Source: Tardiphaga sp. (GTDB lineage Bacteria; Pseudomonadota; Alphaproteobacteria; Rhizobiales; Xanthobacteraceae). From it: DNA of 64,000 nt. Positions 43,898 to 52,266 of this stretch are shown in pieces. Position numbers and translations under genes: made by a program. The notes beneath the pieces are model-generated. The model saw nothing but the letters and a program-made list of their open reading frames with translations, had not been told where the DNA came from and did no database searches. The stretch's first letter is position 1. Every line of letters starts with the position of its first letter. The stretch is from NCBI RefSeq assembly GCF_028290785.1, contig NZ_JAQGJD010000120.1:1-64000 (forward strand), given 5' to 3'.

Positions 43898-46381
43898 TTG
43901 ACCCGCACCTTCGACGCGCCCCTGCCCATCGACGCCGTGCTCGACGACATCGCGCAGGCGTTGGCGACGAACAATGCAGCCGTGCTGGTGGCGCCGCCGG
44001 GCGCCGGCAAGACGACGCGGGTGCCGCTGGCGCTGCTTGATGCGCCATGGCTCGGGCCTAAGAAGATCATCATGCTGGAGCCGCGGCGGATCGCCGCCCG
44101 CGCCAGCGCCGAGCGGATGGCCAGGACGCTGGGAGAACGCGTCGGCGAGACCGTCGGCTACCGCGTTCGCTTCGGTTCGAAAATCTCCCGTAACACCCGC
44201 ATCGAGGTGGTCACCGAGGGCATCTTCTCGCGTCAGATCCTCGACGATCCCGAACTGACCGGGATCGCCGCGGTGCTGTTCGACGAATTCCACGAGCGCT
44301 CGCTCGATGCCGACATGGGGCTGGCACTGGCGCGCGACGCGCAAGTGGGCTTGCGCGAGGACCTGCGCATCCTGGTGATGTCCGCGACCATCGACGGCGC
44401 GCGCGTCGCCAAATTGCTCGGCGACGCGCCGGTGATCGAAAGCCTCGGCCGCGCGTTTCCGGTGGAGACGCGCTATCTCGGCCGCAAGGCGGACGCCCAG
44501 ATCGAGCGGCAGATGGCCGACGCCATTGCCACCGCGCTGCGTGCCGATCCCGGCTCGGTGCTGGCGTTCCTGCCGGGTGCTGCCGAAATCCGTCGCACCC
44601 AGACTTTTCTCGCCGAGCGCATTCATGATGCTTCTATCGAGATCGTACCGTTGTTCGGCGCTCTCGATGCCGCCGTGCAGGATCGCGCCATCCAGCCGGC
44701 GCCCAATGGGCAGCGCAAGGTGGTGCTGGCGACCTCCATCGCCGAGACCTCGCTGACCATCGAAGGCGTGCGCATCGTGGTGGATTGCGGTCTGGCCCGG
44801 GTGCCGCGCTACGAGCCGGATATTGGCCTGACGCGGCTGGAAACCGTGCGCGCTTCGCGGGCGGCGGTCGATCAGCGCCGTGGCCGCGCTGGCCGCACCG
44901 AACCCGGCATCTGCTACCGGCTGTGGGATGAGCCGCAGACCGCGTCGTTGCCGGCCTACACCCAGCCGGAAATTCTCAGTGCGGACCTGTCGTCGCTGGT
45001 GCTGGACCTCGCGCAATGGGGCGTCAGCGACCCCACGCAGCTGGCGTTTCTCGACGCGCCCCCTGCGCCGGCGTTGAAGGAGGCGCGCGGGCTGCTGCGC
45101 GAACTTGGCGCGCTGGACGGCGACGACCGTATCACGTCGGAAGGGCAGGCGCTGCGCGCACTGGCGTTGCCGCCGCGGCTGGCGCGGATGATCGTGGATT
45201 CGCATCGGCTGGGCTACGGCGAGGACGCCGCCGACATCGCGGCAATCCTGACCGAGCGAGGGCTTGGCGGCGACAGCGTCGATCTTGACCATCGCCTCGA
45301 CCAGTATCGCCGCGATCGCTCGCAGCGGGCATCGAGCGCCCGCACGCTGGCGCAGCGCTGGGCTGCGCAGGTCGCCGCGACGGAGACGGGAGCCAGGATA
45401 TCAAACGAGGTGGAGCTCACCACCGGAGTCATGCTGGCTTTCGCATTCCCCGATCGCGTCGCGAAGAACCGCGGCAACGGCAGTTTCGTTTTGGCCAATG
45501 GCCGCGGGGCCGCGGTCGATCGCGCTTCTGCGCTGGCCCGAGAGCCATATATTGCCGTGGCCGAATTGACCGGCACGGCCGCCAACGGCCGCATTTTGCT
45601 GGCGGCGCCGATGGCGCAGTCCGATATCGAGCGGAACTTCGCCGACCAGATCGAGGCCATCGACGAGATCAGCTTCGACAGGCCTTCATCGGCCTTGCGC
45701 GGCCGGCGCAAGCGCACGCTGCACGCCGTCACGTTGTCGGAGGCGCCGTTCACGCTGCAGCCGTCGGCCGAAACCGCGCGGGTGCTGGCCGATGGCTTAG
45801 CGGCCGTTGGGATCGACCGGCTGCCGTGGTCGAAGCCGCTGCAGCAATGGCGCGGCCGGGTGATGTTTTTGCGCGCGGCCGAAGGCGATACGTGGCCTGA
45901 TCTGTCGGACGACGCGCTGGCGACCAGCCGCGAAAGCTGGCTGATGCCTGCGCTGTTCGACAAGCTGTCGCTCCGGGAATTTTCCCCGGGCGACATGTCC
46001 GACGCGCTGATGGGCCTGCTGCCGTGGGACCAGCGCGCGCGATTGGACAAGGAGGCGCCGACCCATTTCGAGGCGCCGACCGGCACGATGCTGGCCATCG
46101 ACTACGAAGCCGAGCAGGGCCCAACCATCGCCGTGCGGCTGCAGGAATTGTTCGGGCTCAACAGCCATCCGTCGGTGGCCCGCGGCACGGTGCCGCTGGT
46201 GCTGGAATTGCTGTCGCCGGCGCACCGCCCGGTGCAGGTGACCCGCGACCTGCCGGGCTTCTGGCGCGGCTCCTACCAGGACGTCCGCTCCGACCTGCGC
46301 GGCCGTTACCCGCGGCATCCCTGGCCCGAGGATCCCGCCAGCGCGTTGCCGACGCGGCGGGTCAAGCCACGGGGGACGTGA
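43898..46381 (+). CDS. hrpB: ATP-dependent helicase HrpB
   Basis: An 827-residue DEAH-family RNA helicase. Motifs: VAPPGAGKTTRVPLALL (I), EPRRIAARASAERMA (Ia), FDEFHERSLDADMGLAL (II, DEFH in place of DEAH), MSATIDGARVA (III), VLATSIAETSLTIEGVRIVVDCG (V) and DQRRGRAGRTEPGICYRLW (VI). A C-terminal HrpB-specific region ends with RGSYQDVRSDLRGRYPRHPWPEDP. The role of HrpB in bacteria is poorly known; some members affect pathogenicity or RNA processing. The start is TTG 43898; no ATG is better placed, and the N-terminus TFDAPLPIDAVLDDIAQAL fits the family. Confidence 0.94.
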   Translation: MTRTFDAPLPIDAVLDDIAQALATNNAAVLVAPPGAGKTTRVPLALLDAPWLGPKKIIMLEPRRIAARASAERMARTLGERVGETVGYRVRFGSKISRNTRIEVVTEGIFSRQILDDPELTGIAAVLFDEFHERSLDADMGLALARDAQVGLREDLRILVMSATIDGARVAKLLGDAPVIESLGRAFPVETRYLGRKADAQIERQMADAIATALRADPGSVLAFLPGAAEIRRTQTFLAERIHDASIEIVPLFGALDAAVQDRAIQPAPNGQRKVVLATSIAETSLTIEGVRIVVDCGLARVPRYEPDIGLTRLETVRASRAAVDQRRGRAGRTEPGICYRLWDEPQTASLPAYTQPEILSADLSSLVLDLAQWGVSDPTQLAFLDAPPAPALKEARGLLRELGALDGDDRITSEGQALRALALPPRLARMIVDSHRLGYGEDAADIAAILTERGLGGDSVDLDHRLDQYRRDRSQRASSARTLAQRWAAQVAATETGARISNEVELTTGVMLAFAFPDRVAKNRGNGSFVLANGRGAAVDRASALAREPYIAVAELTGTAANGRILLAAPMAQSDIERNFADQIEAIDEISFDRPSSALRGRRKRTLHAVTLSEAPFTLQPSAETARVLADGLAAVGIDRLPWSKPLQQWRGRVMFLRAAEGDTWPDLSDDALATSRESWLMPALFDKLSLREFSPGDMSDALMGLLPWDQRARLDKEAPTHFEAPTGTMLAIDYEAEQGPTIAVRLQELFGLNSHPSVARGTVPLVLELLSPAHRPVQVTRDLPGFWRGSYQDVRSDLRGRYPRHPWPEDPASALPTRRVKPRGT

Positions 46382-46387
46382 GGCTCT

Positions 46388-46521
46388 CGTGTTCCGACGC
46401 GGTGCGGCATTCTTCAAGCCGCTCCGCAGATCCAGGACCGTCGCAAACGCCGACGTCTGGTACGGCTACGGCTCCGGCTCTGCGAAGCAATACTGCGTAT
46501 TGCGTCGCGTCCGGGGCAAGA
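46388..46521. repeat. Dispersed repeat, family C copy 2 (inverted)
   Basis: Starts CGTGTTCCGACGCGGTGCGG just after the hrpB stop and ends CGTCGCGTCCGGGGCAAGAG. Its reverse complement lines up with 12697-12843 block by block: CCCCGGACGCGACGCAATAC, GCAGTATTGCTTCGCAGA, a variable middle, GATCTGCGGAGCGGC, GAATGCCGCACCGCGTC. Confidence 0.8.
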
Positions 46522-46615
46522 GAATGACTCCCATTAACCCGTTACTCATCCTTTTCGCCAAAATAGCGTGGGTCGGTGGCTGTTCGGAACGGACGCTGCC
46601 GGGCGTTTGTGGTGG

Positions 46616-46639
46616 GATCGCCGTTTCCAGACGGCGATC
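46616..46639 (+). promoter_or_regulatory. Stem-loop in the leader of the retropepsin-like gene
   Basis: Perfect 9-bp stem GATCGCCGT/ACGGCGATC with a six-base loop, ending 14 bases before the ATG and next to the likely ribosome site GTGAGG. It could affect translation; there is no U-run, so it is not a normal terminator. Confidence 0.45.
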
Positions 46640-46653
46640 AGTGAGGTTGGCGT

Positions 46654-47163
46654 ATGCGTGGCATCATGTTTCTTGCGGCGGTCCTGATCGGGCTGGGCAC
46701 CGTGATGGCGCAGGTGGCCGACAAGATGACGACGGGATCGGCGATGGCGAAAGCCGCGGTGGTGGCTCCGCGCGAGGACGCCCGGGCCGGCGTCCGCAGC
46801 GTCAGCATTCCCAGCGATCGGCGCGGCCATTTCCAGACCGAAGCCCGCATCGAGGGCCAGCGCATCGGCTTCATGGTCGATACCGGCGCGTCCGTGATCG
46901 CGCTGAACGAAAAATCCGCGGCACGGTTCGGGCTGCGCCCGTCGCGTGCCGATTACAACGCCACGGTGACGACCGCCAACGGCACCATCAAGGCGGCGCG
47001 GACGCGGTTGGCGATGGTCGAGATCGGCGGGCTGATCGTCAGGGACGTCGATGCCATGGTGCTGCCGGATGTGGCACTGTCGGAGAATTTGCTGGGCCTG
47101 TCGTTTCTGTCGAAGCTGAAACGCTTCGAATATGCCAACGGCACGATGGTGCTGGAGCAGTAG
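46654..47163 (+). CDS. Retropepsin-like aspartic protease (TIGR02281 type)
   Basis: A 169-residue protein with an N-terminal signal or anchor (MRGIMFLAAVLIGLGTVMAQ) and one retropepsin domain: the catalytic site FMVDTGASVIALNEKSAARFG, then LLGLSFLSKLKRFEYANGTM at the end. Family members act as homodimers in the periplasm; Rickettsia APRc is a studied relative with retroviral-like specificity. ATG 46654 follows a GTGAGG site and a stem-loop. It stands between hrpB and the phosphohexomutase gene, all on the plus strand. Confidence 0.92.
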   Translation: MRGIMFLAAVLIGLGTVMAQVADKMTTGSAMAKAAVVAPREDARAGVRSVSIPSDRRGHFQTEARIEGQRIGFMVDTGASVIALNEKSAARFGLRPSRADYNATVTTANGTIKAARTRLAMVEIGGLIVRDVDAMVLPDVALSENLLGLSFLSKLKRFEYANGTMVLEQ

Positions 47164-47294
47164 TAGCTCGCTGCGCTTTAAGGCTACAGCCTTAATTCAG
47201 GCCATGACGCACTGCAGACACGCGGTTGCCTTTTCAGCGCCGCGTGCTTTCGCTATGGGTGAGGTTCCTGATCACGTCACTCGCGGGGCCCCCG

Positions 47295-48794
47295 ATGTTT
47301 CCGAAGCCGAAGCCGTTACTGGTGCCGAACACCTACGCTTACGAATCCGAGCCGATGGTGAAGGCCACGGGCTTTCGCGAATACGACGCACGCTGGCTGT
47401 TCGGCAAGGAAATCAACCTGATGGGCATTCAGGCGCTGGGCATGGGGCTCGGCAAACTGATCGCCGAACTCGGCCAGAAGCAGGAGATCGTCACCGGCCA
47501 TGATTTCCGCGGCTACTCGGCCTCGATCAAATACGCGCTGATGACCGGCCTGATGGCGGCGGGCTGCAAGGTGCACGACATCGGCCTTGCGGTAACGCCG
47601 ATGGCCTATTTCGCCCAGTTCGACCTCGACGTGCCCTGCGTGGCGATGGTCACGGCGTCGCATAACGACAACGGCTGGACCGGCGTCAAGATGGGCATCA
47701 ACCGCCCGATGACCTTCGGGCCGGACGAAATGAACCGGCTCAAGGAGATCGTGCTCAACGCCGAGTTCGACAACAAGCCCGGCGGCTCCTATCAATTCCA
47801 CGAAAACTATCCGGCGCGCTACATCGCCGACCTCACCAACCGGCCGAAGCTGAAGCGCAAACTGAAGGTGGTGGTCGCTTGCGGCAACGGCACCGCCGGT
47901 GCGTTCTCCCCGCAGGTGATGGAAGCGATCGGCTGCGAGGTGATCCCGCTCGACACCGAGCTCGATCACACCTTTCCAAAATACAATCCGAATCCGGAAG
48001 ACATGGAAATGCTGCACGCGATCCGCGATGCGGTGCTCGAGCACAAGGCCGACGTCGGGCTCGGCTTCGACGGCGACGGCGATCGCTGCGGTGTGGTCGA
48101 CAACACCGGCGAGGAGATATTTGCCGACAAGGTCGGCGTGATGCTCGCGCGCGACATGTCGGCCGTGATCAAGGACGCCACCTTCGTGGTCGATGTGAAA
48201 TCCACCGGGCTGTTCGTCACCGATCCCGTATTGCAGGCGCAGGGCGCCAAGACGACTTATTGGAAGACCGGCCATTCCTACATGAAGCGCCGCACCAACG
48301 AGTTGAATGCGCTGGCGGGATTCGAGAAGTCCGGCCACTTCTTCTTCAACGCGCCGGTCGGCCGCGGCTATGACGATGGGCTGGTGTCGGCGATCGCGAT
48401 TTGCGAGATGCTCGACCGCGCGCCGGGCAAGACCATGGCGGACCTGAAGGACGCGCTACCAAAGACGTGGTCGTCCCCGACCATGTCGCCGCATTGCGCC
48501 GACGAGACCAAGTACGGCGTCGTCGCGCAGGTGGTGGCGCATTTCGAAGCCGCGCAGAAGGCTGGCGACAAGGTGGCGGGTCAGGCGATCCGTGACCTCG
48601 TCACTGTCAACGGCGTGCGCGTGACCTGCGAGGACGGCAGCTGGGGCCTGGTGCGGGCGTCGTCGAACAAGCCGGAGCTGGTGGTGGTGGTGGAGAGCCC
48701 GGTCTCCGAGGCGCGCATGCACGACATGTTCGAGGCGATGAACGTGGTGCTGCGAACGCATCCGGAAGTCGGCGCGTATAACCAGACGATTTGA
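47295..48794 (+). CDS. Phosphomannomutase/phosphoglucomutase
   Basis: A 499-residue enzyme of the alpha-D-phosphohexomutase family. The phospho-Ser loop reads VTASHNDNGWTGVK; the metal site is GFDGDGDRCGVVD; the sugar-binding loop is EKSGHFFF; the phosphate-binding end is VRASSNKPELVVVVES. It interconverts mannose- or glucose-6-phosphate and the 1-phosphate, feeding polysaccharide synthesis (AlgC/ManB type). ATG 47295 (MFPKPKPLLVPNTYAYE) is used; an open start at 47226 adds 23 unlikely residues. No operon partner is clear. Confidence 0.93.
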   Translation: MFPKPKPLLVPNTYAYESEPMVKATGFREYDARWLFGKEINLMGIQALGMGLGKLIAELGQKQEIVTGHDFRGYSASIKYALMTGLMAAGCKVHDIGLAVTPMAYFAQFDLDVPCVAMVTASHNDNGWTGVKMGINRPMTFGPDEMNRLKEIVLNAEFDNKPGGSYQFHENYPARYIADLTNRPKLKRKLKVVVACGNGTAGAFSPQVMEAIGCEVIPLDTELDHTFPKYNPNPEDMEMLHAIRDAVLEHKADVGLGFDGDGDRCGVVDNTGEEIFADKVGVMLARDMSAVIKDATFVVDVKSTGLFVTDPVLQAQGAKTTYWKTGHSYMKRRTNELNALAGFEKSGHFFFNAPVGRGYDDGLVSAIAICEMLDRAPGKTMADLKDALPKTWSSPTMSPHCADETKYGVVAQVVAHFEAAQKAGDKVAGQAIRDLVTVNGVRVTCEDGSWGLVRASSNKPELVVVVESPVSEARMHDMFEAMNVVLRTHPEVGAYNQTI

Positions 48795-48820
48795 GTTCAA
48801 TCTCGGGTGGAGGCTCTGCC

Positions 48821-48969
48821 TTCCTTCTCCCTTTGTGGGAGAAGGTGGCGCGGACGAAGTCCGCGACGGATGAGGGGTATCTTCAAGCTCGGAGTTTGTG
48901 GCTACCCCTCACCCGTCTCGAACCGCTACGCGGTCCGATCCACCCTCGCCCACAAGGGGAGAGGGGAAG
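48821..48969. repeat. Dispersed palindromic repeat, family R copy 3
   Basis: Starts TTCCTTCTCCCTTTGTGGGA and ends CCCACAAGGGGAGAGGGGAA, with the inner hairpin CGCGGAC-GAA-GTCCGCG and GATGAGGGGT/ACCCCTCACC arms. It lies between convergent genes and is most similar to copy 2. Confidence 0.85.
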
Positions 48970-48974
48970 AAGAG

Positions 48975-49484
48975 CTACGCCGCCGGCATCGGCGGCACCG
49001 GCAATGCCGTTACCGATTTGATCTTCTCCATCGCAAACCGCGACGTCACGTTCTTCAGCGCCACCGCGCTGATCAGTTTCTTGTAGAACACGTCGTAGCT
49101 CTGCATGTCGGCAACCACCACGCGCAGCATGTAATCGACGTCGCCCGCCATGCGGTAGAATTCCATCACCTCGGGCATCGCGCTGACGGCGTCGGCGAAT
49201 TTCTTTAGCCAGGCGTCGGAGTGGTCGCCGCTTTCCACCGAAACGAACACCGAGATTCCGAGCCCGATCTTGTTCTGATCGACCAGCGCCACCCGGCGCA
49301 GGATCACGCCATCGGCCTCCAACCGCTGGATCCGCTTCCAGCACGGCGTCGAGGACAGCCCGACCCGGTCGCCGATTTCGGCGACTGACAACGAAGCGTC
49401 TTCCTGCAATACCGTTAGGATTTTGCGATCGATGGCATCGAGGCGGCGGGAGGGTTCAACGGTCAGGTCGGCGGCGTCAGACAT
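48975..49484 (-). CDS. Lrp/AsnC family transcriptional regulator
   Basis: A 169-residue regulator. N-terminal helix-turn-helix: LDAIDRKILTVLQEDASLSVAEIGDRVGLSSTPCWKRIQRLEADGVI; C-terminal RAM (ligand-binding) domain with VFVSVESGDHSDAWLKKF and MPEVMEFYRMAGDVDYMLRVVVADM. Such proteins form octamers and sense amino acids. The N-terminal tail carries about ten extra residues. An 8-bp inverted repeat at 49494-49535, just before the ATG, suggests self-regulation. It is downstream of pfkB on the same strand with an 85-base gap. Confidence 0.94.
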   Translation of the reverse strand: MSDAADLTVEPSRRLDAIDRKILTVLQEDASLSVAEIGDRVGLSSTPCWKRIQRLEADGVILRRVALVDQNKIGLGISVFVSVESGDHSDAWLKKFADAVSAMPEVMEFYRMAGDVDYMLRVVVADMQSYDVFYKKLISAVALKNVTSRFAMEKIKSVTALPVPPMPAA

Positions 49485-49493
49485 GAGAGAACT

Positions 49494-49535
49494 TTGTTCT
49501 AATTAAGAGGCTGCGAAACCTGATATATAGAACAA
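49494..49535. promoter_or_regulatory. Inverted repeat upstream of lrp-type gene, likely operator
   Basis: TTGTTCTA at 49494-49501 and TAGAACAA at 49528-49535 are perfect inverted copies, centre to centre 34 bases (about three helical turns), with AT-rich sequence between. This spacing suits an Lrp multimer wrapping DNA. Position directly before the start codon suggests autorepression. Confidence 0.5.
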
Positions 49536-49569
49536 TCTTCCAAATCAAGCCTGATTTTCTAGCAATCCG

Positions 49570-50490
49570 TCAAGTGACGGATTTACTCATGAATGCATCG
49601 ACTTCCGCTCGATCCGGGCAGGCAAAAGCGCCACCATAGCGGGTGCATTTCAGCGCCGCGGCGGCGGATGCGAAGCGCAGCGCGTCGGGGACACTCTGGC
49701 CGCCGGCAAATTCCAGCGCAAAGGCGCCATGAAAAATGTCGCCGGCGCCCAGCGTGTCCACGGTATGGACCGGGAAGGCCGGCGTTCGCTGCAATTCGTG
49801 CTTGTCGTCGAGCCAGAGCGTTCCCTTCGGGCCGAGCGTCACGGCGAGGAAGGACGAGGTCAGCTTGGCCATCTTGCGCAACGCCGCGGCGTCGTCGGTG
49901 ATCCCCGCGGTGGCCTGCAGCGCCTCGTCGGAGAAGATCAGGTGCGACGAAGCGCTGAGCAGCCCTTCGCTCTGGGACATGGTGCTGTCGATATCGACGA
50001 CGACCGGAATGCCGCGCTTGCGCCCCTCGGCGCAGAGGTCGGTGGCGAAGCCGGCGCAGCGGCTCTCGATCAGGATAGCGTCGCAGTCCTGCAGGAGCAT
50101 GTCGGCATCGGGCAGCTTCACCTTCCACAGAGCGGGATCGCGAAACGAGATGATGGTGCGCTCGCCGGAGGGGTCCATCATGATCCCCGAAATCGGGGTC
50201 ACCAGGCCGGGCATGTGCACCAGATGCGAGGTGTCGATACCTTCCTTGGCAAGGTCGTCGAACAGATACTGGCTGGAGGTCTCGGCGGCGTCGCCCATCG
50301 GTCCGGTCAGGGTGGCATGGCCGCCGAGCCGGCTGATGCCGATCGCCGCATTGAGCGCGTTGCCGCCGCAGATCTGGGCGAACCGATCGGCGTGGAATTT
50401 CTGGCCGCGGCCCGGCACGGCTTGCACGCCAAAAGTCAGATCGCGGACCGGCATGCCGATGCAAAGGATGCGCTTGGGCTTCGAACTCAT
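49570..50490 (-). CDS. PfkB family carbohydrate/nucleoside kinase
   Basis: A 306-residue ribokinase-fold enzyme. The N-terminal site has FAQICGGNALNAAIGISRLGG; the catalytic C-terminal motif is VDTLGAGDIFHGAFALEFAGG with the base Asp. The substrate (ribose, adenosine, fructose or another sugar) cannot be read from sequence. It follows nudC by 20 bases, and HIT-nudC-pfkB lie on one strand, which hints at NAD or nucleotide breakdown products as substrates; that is inference. Confidence 0.92.
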   Translation of the reverse strand: MSSKPKRILCIGMPVRDLTFGVQAVPGRGQKFHADRFAQICGGNALNAAIGISRLGGHATLTGPMGDAAETSSQYLFDDLAKEGIDTSHLVHMPGLVTPISGIMMDPSGERTIISFRDPALWKVKLPDADMLLQDCDAILIESRCAGFATDLCAEGRKRGIPVVVDIDSTMSQSEGLLSASSHLIFSDEALQATAGITDDAAALRKMAKLTSSFLAVTLGPKGTLWLDDKHELQRTPAFPVHTVDTLGAGDIFHGAFALEFAGGQSVPDALRFASAAAALKCTRYGGAFACPDRAEVDAFMSKSVT

Positions 50491-50510
50491 GGAAAATCCC
50501 CGTTGTGGTC

Positions 50511-51446
50511 TCAGGCCGGCTGCAACCAGCGGCCGAGCAGATGATGCGCGATGGCGAAGGGATGCGGACCCGCGAGCCCGTCGGGGTGTTCGCGCTTCAG
50601 CATCAGTCTCGCCTCGTCACGGTCAAACCATCGGGCGTCCTCAAGTTCCATGTGGTCGATCGTAATCGCCTCGCTGGTGGCGCGCGCCGAGCAGCCGATC
50701 ATCAGCGAGGACGGGTACGGCCATGGCTGCGTCATGTAGTATTTCACGTCGGTGCAGCGGATACCGGCCTCTTCGAAGATCTCGCGGCGCACCGCGTCCT
50801 CGATGGTCTCGGCCGCCTCGATGAAGCCCGCGAGGCAGGAGTACATCCCCGGTGGAAACTGCTTCTGGCGGCCGAGCAGGCACTTATCGCCCTTTTCCAC
50901 CAGCATGATGGCGACCGGGTCGGTGCGCGGAAAGTGCTCGGTCTTGCAGGACGGGCAGACGCGCTTCCAGCCGCCTTCGGCCATCGTCGAACGGACGCCG
51001 CAATTGGCGCAGAAGCCGTGGCGTTGATGCCAGGACACCAGCGATTTCGCCATCGCGATCGCCGAAAGCTGGTCCGGCGGCACCACGCCCTGCATCGCCA
51101 TGCCGCGCAGTTCGGTGAGCGCGAAATCGGAACGCGTCAGCAGCGTTTCCACGGCTGACGCGCCAATGCCCATGCCGAATACCGCGGCGCCGTCGCGCAG
51201 GCCGAGAAAGATAGTGCCGGGATTGGCGCCGGCTTTCAACGCCTCGGGGATCGTCAACAGCGCGCGGGGCCCGCTGGCCTCCTGCTTCATGACTAGCGAA
51301 TCGCGGTGCACCACATAGGCGCGCGAATCGCTCTTGCCTTCGAGCGCGAACAGCTTTTCGTCGCTGAAGCGCAGATGCGCGGCGCGGTCGAGCTGGTGCG
51401 AGACGAATGCCGGATGGTCCAGCGGAAACAGTTCGTTGGGTGTCAT
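50511..51446 (-). CDS. nudC: NAD+ diphosphatase/RNA decapping Nudix hydrolase
   Basis: A 311-residue enzyme. The zinc ribbon reads FCANCGVRSTMAEGGW and CPSCKTEHFPRTDPVAIML; the Nudix box is GFIEAAETIEDAVRREIFEEAG; the NudC-specific SQPWPFPxS motif appears as TQPWPYPSSLMIG. It splits NADH to NMNH and AMP, and in E. coli removes NAD caps from RNA. ATG 51446 (MTPNELFPLDHP) was chosen; it lies four bases after the HIT gene stop, so the two are coupled. Confidence 0.95.
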   Translation of the reverse strand: MTPNELFPLDHPAFVSHQLDRAAHLRFSDEKLFALEGKSDSRAYVVHRDSLVMKQEASGPRALLTIPEALKAGANPGTIFLGLRDGAAVFGMGIGASAVETLLTRSDFALTELRGMAMQGVVPPDQLSAIAMAKSLVSWHQRHGFCANCGVRSTMAEGGWKRVCPSCKTEHFPRTDPVAIMLVEKGDKCLLGRQKQFPPGMYSCLAGFIEAAETIEDAVRREIFEEAGIRCTDVKYYMTQPWPYPSSLMIGCSARATSEAITIDHMELEDARWFDRDEARLMLKREHPDGLAGPHPFAIAHHLLGRWLQPA

Positions 51447-51450
51447 GAGG

Positions 51451-51873
51451 TCAACCAAGCCAGATCTTGCGGCGGAGTTCGCTGATGAAGCGTTGCACTT
51501 CGGCGGCGTCGTGGGCGAGCGGCGGCATCACGCCCCAGATCGGGCGTGGCCAGGCGGCGTCGGTCTTGCGGCGGGCGATGACGTGGACGTGCAGTTGCGG
51601 CACCATGTTGCCCAAAGCGGCGACATTGAGCTTGTCGCATTTGGTGACTTCCTTCAGCGCGCGGCCGACGCGGTTGATCTCGGTCATCAACTGGCCCTGC
51701 TCGACCTCGTCGAGGTCGATGATCTCCACCGCCTTGTCACGGCGCGGCACCAGCATCAGCCAGGGATAATGCGCGTCCTTGACCACCAGCACGCGGCTGA
51801 GGGGCAGGTCGCCGATGTCGATGGTGTCTTGTTGCAGCTGCTCGTGCAGCGACCAGGAAGCGGAGGAGGTCAT
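51451..51873 (-). CDS. HIT family hydrolase
   Basis: A 140-residue protein from ATG 51873 behind GAGGAGG-like sequence reading on the minus strand. The histidine triad reads QLHVHVIARR, with Gln in place of the first His and the catalytic His kept, as is common in this alphaproteobacterial subgroup. The N-terminus is SWSLHEQLQQDTIDIGDLPLSRVLVVKDAHYPWLMLVPR. HIT proteins hydrolyse nucleotide conjugates such as Ap4A or AMP-lysine. It heads the HIT-nudC-pfkB operon. The open frame upstream crosses non-coding sequence and is not counted. Confidence 0.93.
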   Translation of the reverse strand: MTSSASWSLHEQLQQDTIDIGDLPLSRVLVVKDAHYPWLMLVPRRDKAVEIIDLDEVEQGQLMTEINRVGRALKEVTKCDKLNVAALGNMVPQLHVHVIARRKTDAAWPRPIWGVMPPLAHDAAEVQRFISELRRKIWLG

Positions 51874-52032
51874 GAGGGCTCTCGAACAATTGTCGCAGGG
51901 TTGCAGAGAGTGGCTCCGCAAACAACACCCGTCATGCCCGGCTTTGCGGCCGTCATCCACGTCTTTTTTTGACGGCCGGAGGGGGCGGCAGCGCGCTTGC
52001 TTTCCGCTCGCTTTGGCCCCAAATAAGCACCG

Positions 52033-52127
52033 GGAGATTGGCGGTGGACGAGCCACTAGCCAATCGGGTCATGTCCGGAAGGAAGCAGCCCTAACGAGAT
52101 CCGGATCGGGTCGCTCGTCAGTCTCCT
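52033..52127 (+). ncRNA. ffs: Signal recognition particle RNA, small bacterial (4.5S) type
   Basis: The conserved domain IV core GTCCGGAAGGAAGCAGCC lies at 52073-52090, the Ffh-binding loop with GGAA tetraloop. The flanks GGAGATTGGCGGTGG at the start and CGTCAGTCTCC at the end pair to close the long hairpin, with the usual inner bulges. Length about 95 bases is normal for Alphaproteobacteria. The ends are estimated from pairing. It lies just upstream of dnaX, the usual order in this group, and works with Ffh to target membrane proteins. Confidence 0.9.
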
Positions 52128-52266
52128 ACTTGTTTTGTCGAGCGAATTCAGTGCTCTGCTCGACGCGAAGACCCGCTTTTCAGGCAGGATCCGGTTTCCG
52201 TCCCGTCCGAAGATGCGCCGTTGTTCCGCAATCGGCTTCACGAGGCAACACATTGCGGATGAAACG

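Noticed and set aside
43544-45292. Open frame on the minus strand giving a 944-residue protein with the acyltransferase at its end
   Set aside because: The first 580 residues lie antisense to hrpB, are rich in Arg, Gln and His, and match nothing; only the part from 43543 down is the real acyltransferase.
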